This document shows positions 8,538 through 15,843 of a stretch of DNA of 62,836 nucleotides, piece after piece. The notes under the pieces are model-generated. The model made no database searches and was not told the DNA's origin. It saw nothing but the letters and a program-made list of their open reading frames with translations. The position numbers were made by a program, and so were the translations under genes. Every line of letters begins with the position of its first letter. Position 1 is the stretch's first letter. The stretch is from Clostridiales bacterium. Lineage in GTDB: Bacteria; Bacillota; Clostridia; Oscillospirales; Oscillospiraceae. The stretch spans positions 1 through 62,836 of the forward strand of contig JAAVHX010000031.1 of assembly GCA_014799475.1 (NCBI GenBank), in the 5' to 3' direction.

Positions 8538-8886
8538 TCACGATTCTTCTAACTCCGCCTTTGTTTTGCAGAGCTTCATTTTTCGCAGCCATTCAGCGAA
8601 TTCTTCGCGCGTCTTTGTGCCAGCCTTAATTTCATTCTCCCACTTTTTCTTTTCAGCCCTGAAAAACGCAAACATATTCTGCATATTCGCTTCTATCCGG
8701 ATTTCGCTTTGCAAGCATTTGCTTAGAACAGTATATATTTCGGGCCAGTCTCGCCACATCGTCACTTACAACATTTTCATACCACAGCACCTTAGAACCA
8801 TACGCTTTGCACGTTTTTGCGTTATCCTGCGGCGACAGCCTATCGGTATCCTCTAACATGGAGAATTCCTCAACACACTGTGGCAA
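8538..8886 (-). pseudogene. Frameshifted C-terminal remnant of a DUF6076-like protein
   Basis: One minus-strand frame encodes KTCKAYGSKVLWYENVVSDD and then VARLARNIYCSKQMLAKRNPD. The next frame continues IEANMQNMFAFFRAEKKK with the tail EFAEWLRKMK. Joined near 8695 they form one continuous family-like C-terminus; a change of one or two bases there breaks the gene, and the N-terminal part is missing. It sits directly upstream of the integrase. The intact gene at 2879-4084, outside the element, looks like a relative. Confidence 0.6.
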
Positions 8887-9027
8887 ATATTTACGGGCTG
8901 CTTTCTCAGCTTACAGCACGTGCCTATTTCCGTCAAGAAAAATTTAATGAAGATTTGGAGGTGAACAAGCTGGTTATTCTGCATATCTTCACAATCTTCG
9001 CGCATAGCTAAACCCGTGGCAAAACAG

Positions 9028-9060
9028 ATGGCCCTCGCACTGTCCAGTGCGGGGGCCATC
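9028..9060. terminator. Hairpin terminator
   Basis: GATGGCCCTCGCACTG / CAGTGCGGGGGCCATC forms a long stem with a two-base loop and is followed on the minus strand by TGTTTTG. It probably ends minus-strand transcription arriving from the SLH gene region. Confidence 0.55.
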
Positions 9061-9154
9061 TATTCATTGTGTAGGCCATCTTACACGACAGATAGCTTTC
9101 TGTCTATCCCCGTCGTCCCCCCTATCCCCCTTTTTGGACGCCAGCATATAAGGG

Positions 9155-9235
9155 TGTGTCGGCTGTGCCGACACAGTTGTTAAGGACCTACATTTTTGAA
9201 AAAATATAAATACTCACAAGATGTGCCGGCACAGC
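9155..9235. repeat. Paired-palindrome module, copy 1
   Basis: The module reads: TGTGTCGGC joined to TGTGCCGACACA (9164-9175), a 46-bp spacer with CATTTTTGAAAAAAT in the middle, then TGTGCCGGCACA (9222-9233) followed by GC. The first half also forms an exact GTGTCGGC-TGT-GCCGACAC dyad (9156-9174). The same arrangement recurs at 17907-17988, so this is a defined cis-acting module rather than chance palindromes. It lies in the 568-bp gene-free stretch between the SLH gene and the DUF6076 remnant; apart from the terminator at 9028 I see nothing else there. Confidence 0.75.
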
Positions 9236-9454
9236 CAGCACAAAACTTGGATAGAGCATTATGGCATAGCATCCCAGAACATTTTGCCTGGGTCGTGGTA
9301 GAATATACAGAGTGTGGAATAGTGTTTATTCTGATGGGGAAGGAGCTGGGCGATATGCGTAATTTGTGACGTCGCTACATAGTTGAAAATTGCCCGCCAC
9401 GGCCCCGAAGGGACGTGACGGGCAAGCGGTGCGGGTTAATTTTTCAGTTCCGGG

Positions 9455-10816
9455 TTAGTTGCCCCAGAACTCGGGATGGGTCGGCCACTCCTGCTGGCGG
9501 ATGTCGACGTATTCGCTGAGTTTGGCGTTGTAGACGTCGTAGATGGAGTCGCCATATGCGGCGAGACTGGGATTGTAGGCGCCACAATAGTGGATGACGG
9601 GGTAGGGACCTACGATGGGTGTGCCGACGGGGCGGCAGGCGTAGACTTTGTTGTCGCGGATGAACCGGACGTCCAGGGATATGCCGCCGTTGGCCTGGCT
9701 TTTGGGCTTCAGGCTGGTGACGCCCGCGTTGTAGAGCATCTGGCAGACCTCGGCGCGGGTCATGCTGGCGCCCACGTCGCACCGCCCGCTGGCGTCCTTG
9801 CCGCTCACGATGCCCGCCTGGTAGGCCAACAGGACGTCGGCGGAGAACCAGGTGTTGGCGTAGCCGCCGGAAATGGTAGTCTTACCGGGCTCGTCGATAT
9901 AGTTCCAGGCCCAGCTGTAGTCGTGGAACAGGTAGTTGTGCTTGGTGTTGTATAAGCTGTCGCCGGAGGACTTGACGGATGCGGAGCAGACGTCATGATA
10001 GACGTTGGTGATGTCCGCCCAGTCGGGGATGGACGCGCCGGTGGCGTAGACGTTCTTCTTATCACTGGCGTTGTAGACGCTCTGCAGGTTGCCGGTCTGG
10101 CGGAGGACGTTCACCAGCTCGGAAATCGCGAAGCCACGGGTGACGTTCTCCTTGCTCATGGCGACGACGGCGAGGCCGGACATGTCGCGGCTGTAGTACT
10201 TGTCATTGGCAGGAATGTTGTTTGCATCTGTGCCGTAGAGCTTGCCGGCGAGACGGCCGTAGCTGTTATGGTTGATGGTGTCGCCGATGCCCACGGGTTT
10301 ATAGGGCGCGTTGCCGTAGCCCTCGGTGGGGTCGATGCGACTGTCGCCGTAAATCATCAGGGATACCGGGCCGTCCCAGGTCGTCGGACGCAAAGTGAAC
10401 GCGGTGGTGTCATTGTTGGCGGCGGGAACGCCCCAGTTGCCGTACTTGGGGCCGACGTAGCTGGAGGTCAGGTAATTGTTGTTACCAAAAGCGTAGCCGT
10501 TGGTGAAGGTCTGGTACAGCTCGGTCGCTTTGCACCAGTCGCCGTACATCATGTTCCAAAGTACCGTGGCGAGTTCACCGGCGGTCATGGGACGGGTCGG
10601 CTCGAACTTGCCGTTGCCCACGCCGTTGACGATGCCCGCGTCCGCCATGGCGGTCACGGCCTCGTAATACCACGCGTCGGGGGACACGTCGGTGAAGCGC
10701 TGGCCGGTAGTCACGTTGGACGCGCTGGCGGTGAGGGACAGGGCGGGGACGAGCAGGGCGAGCGCCATGGCGACGGCCATGGCCAGCGCGACGACGCGCT
10801 TGTTTTTGATGGTCAT
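9455..10816 (-). CDS. Secreted SLH-domain protein carried by the element
   Basis: The ATG at 10816 follows AAAGGAA. Residues 1-33 are a typical signal peptide (KNKR, then ALAMAVAMALALLVPALSLTASA). An SLH repeat follows at about 38-90 (FTDVSPDAWYYEAVTAMADAGIVNGVGNGKFEPTRPMTAGELATVLW). A second, weaker one lies near the C-terminal third (TWFSADVLLAYQAGIVSGKD...MTRAEVCQMLYNAG). SLH domains attach proteins to cell-wall polymers. The middle is rich in Asn, Tyr and Gly with no domain I recognise. It is an unusual cargo for a plasmid-like element and would change the host surface. Confidence 0.85.
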   Translation of the reverse strand: MTIKNKRVVALAMAVAMALALLVPALSLTASASNVTTGQRFTDVSPDAWYYEAVTAMADAGIVNGVGNGKFEPTRPMTAGELATVLWNMMYGDWCKATELYQTFTNGYAFGNNNYLTSSYVGPKYGNWGVPAANNDTTAFTLRPTTWDGPVSLMIYGDSRIDPTEGYGNAPYKPVGIGDTINHNSYGRLAGKLYGTDANNIPANDKYYSRDMSGLAVVAMSKENVTRGFAISELVNVLRQTGNLQSVYNASDKKNVYATGASIPDWADITNVYHDVCSASVKSSGDSLYNTKHNYLFHDYSWAWNYIDEPGKTTISGGYANTWFSADVLLAYQAGIVSGKDASGRCDVGASMTRAEVCQMLYNAGVTSLKPKSQANGGISLDVRFIRDNKVYACRPVGTPIVGPYPVIHYCGAYNPSLAAYGDSIYDVYNAKLSEYVDIRQQEWPTHPEFWGN

Positions 10817-11670
10817 GAAATCACGTTCCTTTCTATGTGGTCATTCGTAAAGGGGACTTGGTAATTTTTCTTTCACGGCCGCCTTCGGGGCGGGACCCCC
10901 GCCCCACGCGAAAATATTTTCTGTGGTTCGGATAGAACATTACGTGCGGGGACGTATGGGTAACACACATGGCTGACATAGATATGAGCGCGGCTGGACG
11001 GCCTACGATATATAAGATCCATCACAACCGCAGCGTGAAGGACATCATCGCGACCATCGACTGGGTCGAAACGCACAACAACGATAATATTCGGCCCAGC
11101 GTCGTGCTGGTGCGCCTGTACATACATCCCTCCTACGACTGCCAGGGATCAACGGATATGCCAATCCCTCAAAGCATGAAGATCTCAACGGCGCAACCCT
11201 TGGGGAGAGGGACAAGCCCTCCCCCCGCCGAGCCGGGCCGCTGAGATGGCAAAAGCGGCGCAAGGCACTAACCCCGCACCGCATTGAAGCGCTCACACAA
11301 GCCACATTCTGACAATCCCCCCTTGAAAACTCAGGGGAAACGCAGTATCATATGACGTAGGCGCAGTATCTGCTGTGTGGGGAGGTGTAGCTCCCTATGC
11401 AAGGGCGCGGGGGCTGGCCCCCCCCGCGTCCTGCCTTTACTTCTGTCATCTCACGCGACCATTTTACAACAGCTCGACACGTTTTGCAAGGGTTTTGCTG
11501 GACACAGCCCAAATTTTGGGCTGTGTCCTTTGCCGTTTACCTCCCTTCATCGACCACAACTGGGCCGCATGGGCGGCCGAAGATCGATCTTGCCGGACGG
11601 AGCATGGCCGATGATGCGCTGGACGCGGTCCTGAGTTACGGATAGAGGAAAATCTTTGAGCGCAGATACA
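10817..11670. other. Gene-poor stretch with a 29-bp palindrome
   Basis: No gene here is convincing. A plus-strand frame at 10969-11244 (starting MADIDMSAAGRPTIYK) has only a weak ribosome-binding site. The notable feature is a perfect palindrome at 11500-11528, with arms GGACACAGCCCAAA and TTTGGGCTGTGTCC around one T. A hairpin of CCGCC/GGCGG type lies just upstream of the SLH gene. Confidence 0.5.
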
Positions 11671-11705
11671 AAAAAGCTGACCCGTGGGATATCGGGTCAG
11701 CTTTT
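11671..11705 (-). terminator. Terminator of the phosphoesterase gene
   Basis: AAAAGCTGACCCG / CGGGTCAGCTTTT is a Rho-independent hairpin overlapping the stop region of the minus-strand phosphoesterase. The A-run on the plus strand becomes the U-run of that transcript. Confidence 0.8.
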
Positions 11706-12179
11706 ATTCAGCGTTTTGAGCTCAGTATAAATCGTCCCGTTTTCTATCCGCACGATACCATAGCTCGGAGTAGCGATGTTGCTGATGGTTCCCGGATTTA
11801 AGATCTCCATACTCCAGCTTTTGTCTTCAAAGGGGACATGGGTGTGACCAAACAAAACCACACCGGCATCGGCTTCCAATGCGGCGCTGCGCAGTTCCCA
11901 GAAGCTCGCATCGTTTTTGACATCAAAGGTGTGGCCGTGTGCGGCAAAGAACTTCTTGTCCTCAATGGTGGTCCTCAGGATGATCGGCGCGGCCGAATGG
12001 GCGTCGCAGTTCCCCCGAACCGTGTAGACCGTGAGCTGCGGATGTTTTTTCGCCACTGTGGCAATATCAGCCGCGCCGTCACCAAGGAAAAAGACGCAGT
12101 CGGGGTTTTCCTTCTCAATGGCGCGCAGCATATTTTCAGAAGATCCATGGGAATCAGAAAAGACGCAAATAGTTGACAT
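11697..12179 (-). CDS. YfcE/MJ0936-family metallophosphoesterase
   Basis: The ATG at 12179 follows GGAGGTGG. The 160-residue protein has the calcineurin-like metal-binding blocks in order: FSDSHG (D8-x-H10), FLGDGAAD, VRGNCD, FAAHGHTF and FGHTHVPF. It lacks any extra domain, as in the small YfcE/MJ0936 phosphodiesterases that use two divalent metals. The physiological substrate is unknown. It stands alone with its own terminator, between the SLH gene and the structured non-coding region, and could be element cargo or a captured chromosomal gene. Confidence 0.85.
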   Translation of the reverse strand: MSTICVFSDSHGSSENMLRAIEKENPDCVFFLGDGAADIATVAKKHPQLTVYTVRGNCDAHSAAPIILRTTIEDKKFFAAHGHTFDVKNDASFWELRSAALEADAGVVLFGHTHVPFEDKSWSMEILNPGTISNIATPSYGIVRIENGTIYTELKTLNKS

Positions 12180-12427
12180 TTGGCATCCACCTCCAAATAG
12201 GTATAGGCCATTATATCACGTTTATGGGAATTGTGGAAAGAGAAAGCAGGAAAATGTATATGGATTGCTTGGAACATTTGGAACAATCCCGCAAACCATG
12301 TGTGATACCATAGGCCAATCACACGCATCACCGGGACGCAACGCGGCCCCAAATCCCGGCGCCGCCGGGGTCAGGGCACCCCGCAGGGGCAAGCCGTGGG
12401 CCACCTGGCCCCACGGCGCAGTAAGGG

Positions 12428-12860
12428 CCTTGTCCACCCCTCATCGGGGGTGGACAAGGTGGACGGTGCCGCGGAAGCGCACGCCGTCCAGGGCTGTCGG
12501 CTATGCCGACCACATTGCGCGCGTGAGCGAACAATGTGTCAGCCCCCCTTATGCCCTTTGATATATATCCGTGACTTTTGGGAAGTCAACAAATTGATTG
12601 GCGTTTTTCGTTGAGATATCAACAGAAAACGCGGTGTACAGCGCTGCCCAATTCCGGTGTATTTTTGTACACCGTGGTGTAAAGGGCGCCGCAAACCGTT
12701 GCGCCCCAACGGTTTCAAAGTTGAAAAAGTATACCGGATTTTTCAAAAATGACACGCGGTATACAACGTTGACCGGCGTGCAATATGTCCGATAAATGGG
12801 GCAGTTTTCGTCCGGCTCACGGCCCCCTTAAAGACTGCGTAAGCAGTCGGGGCTGTGAGC
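12428..12860. other. Dense cluster of inverted repeats (oriT or origin candidate)
   Basis: Within 433 bases I find seven dyads. They are: 12428-12459 (13-bp stem CCTTGTCCACCCC), 12496-12510 (GTCGGC-TAT-GCCGAC), 12511-12538 (CACATTG/CAATGTG), 12601-12632 (GCGTTTT-TC-GTTGA with its complement), 12655-12674 (CGGTGTA/TACACCG), 12693-12715 (AAACCGTTG/CAACGGTTT) and 12815-12860 (a two-tier hairpin with an inner GACTGC-GTAA-GCAGTC). No coding frame fits. Such clusters are found at transfer origins and single-strand origins, but no relaxase is present to test that. Confidence 0.45.
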
Positions 12861-12950
12861 GGTACAACTTCCGCTATGCGGCCCGCCTGGGCTTTCCCCT
12901 CAGAGAGATTCCATATGGTGTACCGCGTTGCCGCGTTATGGTGCGGCATC

Positions 12951-12991
12951 AAAAAAATACCCCCGCAAAGCGATTTAACGCTTCACGGGGG
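12951..12991 (-). terminator. Terminator of the traG-like operon
   Basis: CCCCCGCAAAGCG / CGCTTCACGGGGG forms a stable hairpin followed on the minus strand by ATTTTTTTG. It lies beyond the dyad array, so the array is probably transcribed as the 3' untranslated part of the traG-like operon. Confidence 0.8.
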
Positions 12992-13040
12992 TGATATGTG
13001 CAGATGATTTTCGTGTGATGGAGCCGGATAGCAAATAATT

Positions 13041-13288
13041 AACCCACTTCGGGGCCGAATTTTGGGCCAAAAGCCCGGTTGGGCTTGGAAAACGGCCCAC
13101 GTTTGGGTCAGTTTTGGTCCAAAATGAGTGATCCGGTTCGGGAATTGGCCCACGTATGGGCTGGTTTTGACCTAACAGCGTGATTTACCCGGAAATCGGC
13201 CCATATTTGGGCCAATCATGGGCCAATTTCCACATTTCGGGTGTGGGTCGGCAATAATTTGCCCACTAAGGGGCCTGGATTGGGCTGC
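13041..13288. repeat. Phased array of five two-box dyad units
   Basis: Box A is GGCCCA-N4-TGGGCC or a close variant, at 13041-13056, 13094-13109, 13147-13162, 13198-13213 and 13260-13275, i.e. steps of 53, 53, 51 and 62 bp. Box B follows about 18 bp after each box A starts and is a perfect odd palindrome in the first two units (TTTTGGGCCAAAA 13060-13072, TTTTGGTCCAAAA 13112-13124), decayed in the rest. The spacing is close to five or six DNA turns, so boxes face one side of the helix. The array lies directly behind the traG-like stop. Confidence 0.75.
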
Positions 13289-13308
13289 TTTCTGAACGAT
13301 TTGTGCCG

Positions 13309-14601
13309 TCACGCGGTCAGCTGCGCGTCCGGCAGGAGTTCCGTCTCCGGCAGATCCTTCCACTTGCCATCACAGCGGCTCTCGGGCAGTTCCCGGTAAC
13401 GCGGATGGCTCTCCAGCTTGAATTTCCTGACCTGCCGGGGAGGTATCCCCCGCGTGAACAGCCACGCGCTGTCCAGGGGCATATTGAGGATGTCGCTGAC
13501 GGGCCGGTTGGCCTTTTTGCTGACGAACGTCGCCGTTTCCACGTCCTGGCCGCCCAGGTACAGGAAGTGGTCGCAGTTGTTCAGGATAGTCAGCGCCTTC
13601 GCGTGGCCGTACAGGGCTTCCAGCTGGGACAGGCTCTGCAGAATGACGCTGACGCTGATCTCCCGGGAACGGACGACGGAGACGGTCTTGTCAAAATCCA
13701 GGATGCAGGTGTTGGCGGCGAAGTCGTCCAAAATGAAGCGCACCGGGACGGCCAGACGGTGGCCGGGGCTTTTGTCCGCGGCGGCGCACAGGCTTTGCAG
13801 CGCCTGGGTGTAGAACAGGTTGGCCAGCCCGTCCAGAGAGCGGTCCGTGTCGCTCACCGTCAGGAACACCGCCGTTTTCTCACGGCCCAGATCCGGGAAA
13901 CGGATTTTTTGCGGGTTCTGAAACAGCGCCCGCGCCCCGTCGAACGTGTAGGGACTGAGGTTCGCCGCCAGGATGCCCAAGATGCTCGAAAACATTTTGT
14001 CCGCGTTCTTCGCCAGCCGGAACATCCGGTACCGGCTGACCGGGAAACAGCCGGGGGCGATCTGCGCCAGCTCCTCGAACAGGTAGTCGAAGGATTTGCC
14101 GCCCATTTCCTGGAGCAGCCGGGATACGGTATGCAGGTCGTGCTCCTCGTCCGGCAGGCATTCCAGGGTATAGCCGATCAGCGCCTCCAGCAGCATCCGC
14201 GCGGACAGATCCCAAAACTGTTCGTGGGAGCTGAGGGGCACCAGACAGGCGGCGATGGTCATGATGTCCTGTTCGCGGTACGCGTCCCGCCGGTCGTCGT
14301 GGCGGACATAATCCAGTGGATTGTACCCCCAGGGGGACGCGAGGCAGTCCGCCAGGTCGATCTCCCGCACCCGATAGCCGCTCCGCTCCAGGACGGGGCC
14401 CACCTCCTGACGCAGGCTGCCTTTCGGGTCGGTGATCAGCATACTTTCGCTGCCCTGCAAAAGGTTGGGCTTGACGTAGCCACGAGTCTTTCCCGCGCCG
14501 CTGGGGCCGATGATCACGTCGTTGTTGTTCAGCCCGGTGGCCCAGGTGTCGCTGCTCACCGTCTGGCCCTCGGCCAGGATCCGATAACCTGTGTTTCTCA
14601 T
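13309..14601 (-). CDS. TraG/VirD4-like ATPase without a membrane domain
   Basis: The start is taken at the ATG 14601, seven bases behind GGAGGG; an ATG at 14616 overlapping the clpP stop is an alternative. The 430-residue product shows Walker A IGPSGAGKT (31-39), TDPKGSL (58-64), Walker B RFILDDFA (288-295) and the downstream VILQSLSQLEALYG (319-332) of type IV coupling proteins. Standard VirD4/TraG proteins have about 600 residues with N-terminal membrane helices; these are absent here and the Walker A motif lies near the N-terminus. It may pump DNA with another membrane partner, or serve as a soluble motor. It is the last gene of an operon and follows clpP directly. Confidence 0.85.
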   Translation of the reverse strand: MRNTGYRILAEGQTVSSDTWATGLNNNDVIIGPSGAGKTRGYVKPNLLQGSESMLITDPKGSLRQEVGPVLERSGYRVREIDLADCLASPWGYNPLDYVRHDDRRDAYREQDIMTIAACLVPLSSHEQFWDLSARMLLEALIGYTLECLPDEEHDLHTVSRLLQEMGGKSFDYLFEELAQIAPGCFPVSRYRMFRLAKNADKMFSSILGILAANLSPYTFDGARALFQNPQKIRFPDLGREKTAVFLTVSDTDRSLDGLANLFYTQALQSLCAAADKSPGHRLAVPVRFILDDFAANTCILDFDKTVSVVRSREISVSVILQSLSQLEALYGHAKALTILNNCDHFLYLGGQDVETATFVSKKANRPVSDILNMPLDSAWLFTRGIPPRQVRKFKLESHPRYRELPESRCDGKWKDLPETELLPDAQLTA

Positions 14602-14615
14602 GTTCCGGCCCTCCA

Positions 14616-15194
14616 TTAAATCTCGTGGATGATGCGGTCCGCCAGACCCCACTCCAGCGCTTCCTGAGCGTCAAAATAGGTGTCCGCGGCGGTCTTTTCG
14701 TAGACCTCCTCAACGGTGTGCCCGGTGCGGTCCGAAAGGATCTGGGCAATGGTCTCCCGGGCCTTCATCAGGTTTCTGGCGACGGCGTCCAGCTTCAGGG
14801 CGCTCCCGCCAACACCGCCCGCGATCAGCGGGTCGTGTATCATGACGCGGCCGTGGGGCAGGATGTCCCGCTTGTCGCCGGACGCGAACAGGAGCGCCCC
14901 CATGCTGGCCGCCAGACCCACGCAGACGGTACGGATGGGACAGCGCAGGGCGGCCATGACGTCGATCAGCGCCAGCCCGTCGTCGATGCTCCCGCCGGGG
15001 CTGTTGACGAAGATGGTGATCTCCTTGGCATCGTCCAGCGACTGGAGATACCGCAGCTGCAAAATGATGGCGTTGACGGACTCGCGGTTGATTTCCCCCA
15101 CGCAGTCGATCTCACGCCGCTGGAGCATCACGTCCTGGATCTCGCAGCGTTGGATGCCCTCGCTGGTCCTTTCAATGACGGCGGGTATGTTCAT
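14616..15194 (-). CDS. ClpP-like serine protease
   Basis: The ATG at 15194 follows AAAGGAG. The 192-residue protein has the ClpP catalytic triad in the expected places: S97 in GLAASMGALLFASG, H120 in RVMIHDP and D171 in TAADTYFDAQEALEWGLAD. The oxyanion motif NSPGGSIDDG is near 64-73. Such proteases normally form barrels fed by AAA+ unfoldases (ClpX, ClpA, ClpC); none is encoded in the element, so it may use a host unfoldase or the adjacent TraG-like ATPase. It is coupled to the genes on both sides: 4 bp overlap upstream, and the traG start lies just beyond its stop. Confidence 0.88.
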   Translation of the reverse strand: MNIPAVIERTSEGIQRCEIQDVMLQRREIDCVGEINRESVNAIILQLRYLQSLDDAKEITIFVNSPGGSIDDGLALIDVMAALRCPIRTVCVGLAASMGALLFASGDKRDILPHGRVMIHDPLIAGGVGGSALKLDAVARNLMKARETIAQILSDRTGHTVEEVYEKTAADTYFDAQEALEWGLADRIIHEI

Positions 15195-15514
15195 ATCGTT
15201 TTTCTCCTTTCCAACTCGGCAAATGGCTTGACCAATACCTGATAGAGCAACTCCCCCAGCTCCCACCGGGGAAGCTCCATACTCTCGGCGACAAAATCCG
15301 CCAGAAGCGGCGCTTCCTCGTATTGGGCAAGGTGGGACAGCAGATTTTTGTCCAGGGTCTCCGTGAGGTCACGGTTATCCCCGACCAGCTCGGCCAGCCC
15401 GTAAAAATATGTGTCCATGTAGAATCGGTAGATGTGCAGGAAATAGGGCGTGGGCTGTTTCGCGCCCGCCTGCCGCAGGCGGTTGGCCAGCGGGATCTTT
15501 TCGATCTGTTTCAT
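15191..15514 (-). CDS. Small operon protein, 107 aa, unknown
   Basis: An ATG at 15514 overlaps the preceding gene's end, and the stop overlaps the clpP start. The protein begins MKQIEKIPLANRLRQAG and is mostly helical with an acidic centre (LVGDNRDLTETLDKNLLSHLAQYEEAPLLADFVAESMELP). I recognise no family. Its tight overlap on both sides implies a role together with the ClpP-like protease. Confidence 0.7.
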   Translation of the reverse strand: MKQIEKIPLANRLRQAGAKQPTPYFLHIYRFYMDTYFYGLAELVGDNRDLTETLDKNLLSHLAQYEEAPLLADFVAESMELPRWELGELLYQVLVKPFAELERRKTI

Positions 15515-15843
15515 GCCCCGCCCTCCCCCTTGACGCAGTGATCGTAGTAATATTTCATCGGGTTTGCCAAAATGCAGGCGGCCTCGCCTGCCGCCCTGGA
15601 GTTCTTGCGGTGCAGGCGGTGGATCCGGCAGGCCGTCTCCTGATAGGTCAGGCCCGAGCAGTCCGGCAGCGAGAGGAGCACGCAGAGCCGTGCCCGCGCC
15701 TCCTCAAACCGGGCCAGATAGTCCGCGATGGGCATTTCCGCCAGGTTCCGAATGACGCTGAGGGTGTACTCCGGGTAGGCAGACCGGCCTTCGTTCACCC
15801 TCTGGACGCGTTCGTCCAGGGGACGGGGTTGGATTTGCTTCAT
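15511..15843 (-). CDS. Small operon protein, 110 aa, unknown
   Basis: The start at 15843 (MKQIQPRPLDERV) follows GGAGAA and overlaps the stop of the truncated pcfJ as ATGA. An upstream ATG at 15900 lies inside the hairpin and is unlikely. The product is helical (YTLSVIRNLAEMPIADYLARFEEARARLCVLLSLPDCSGL) and ends with a basic segment. Its N-terminus resembles that of the next gene (MKQI...P), so the two could be distant duplicates. The function is unknown. Confidence 0.65.
   Translation of the reverse strand: MKQIQPRPLDERVQRVNEGRSAYPEYTLSVIRNLAEMPIADYLARFEEARARLCVLLSLPDCSGLTYQETACRIHRLHRKNSRAAGEAACILANPMKYYYDHCVKGEGGA

Noticed and set aside
10969-11244. 91-aa plus-strand frame (MADIDMSAAG...)
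   Set aside because: Weak start site, opposite to all element genes, no family; left as uncertain rather than called.
12180-13308. CRISPR array
   Set aside because: The repeats at 13041-13288 are palindromic, degenerate and lack constant repeats with unique spacers; no cas genes are near.
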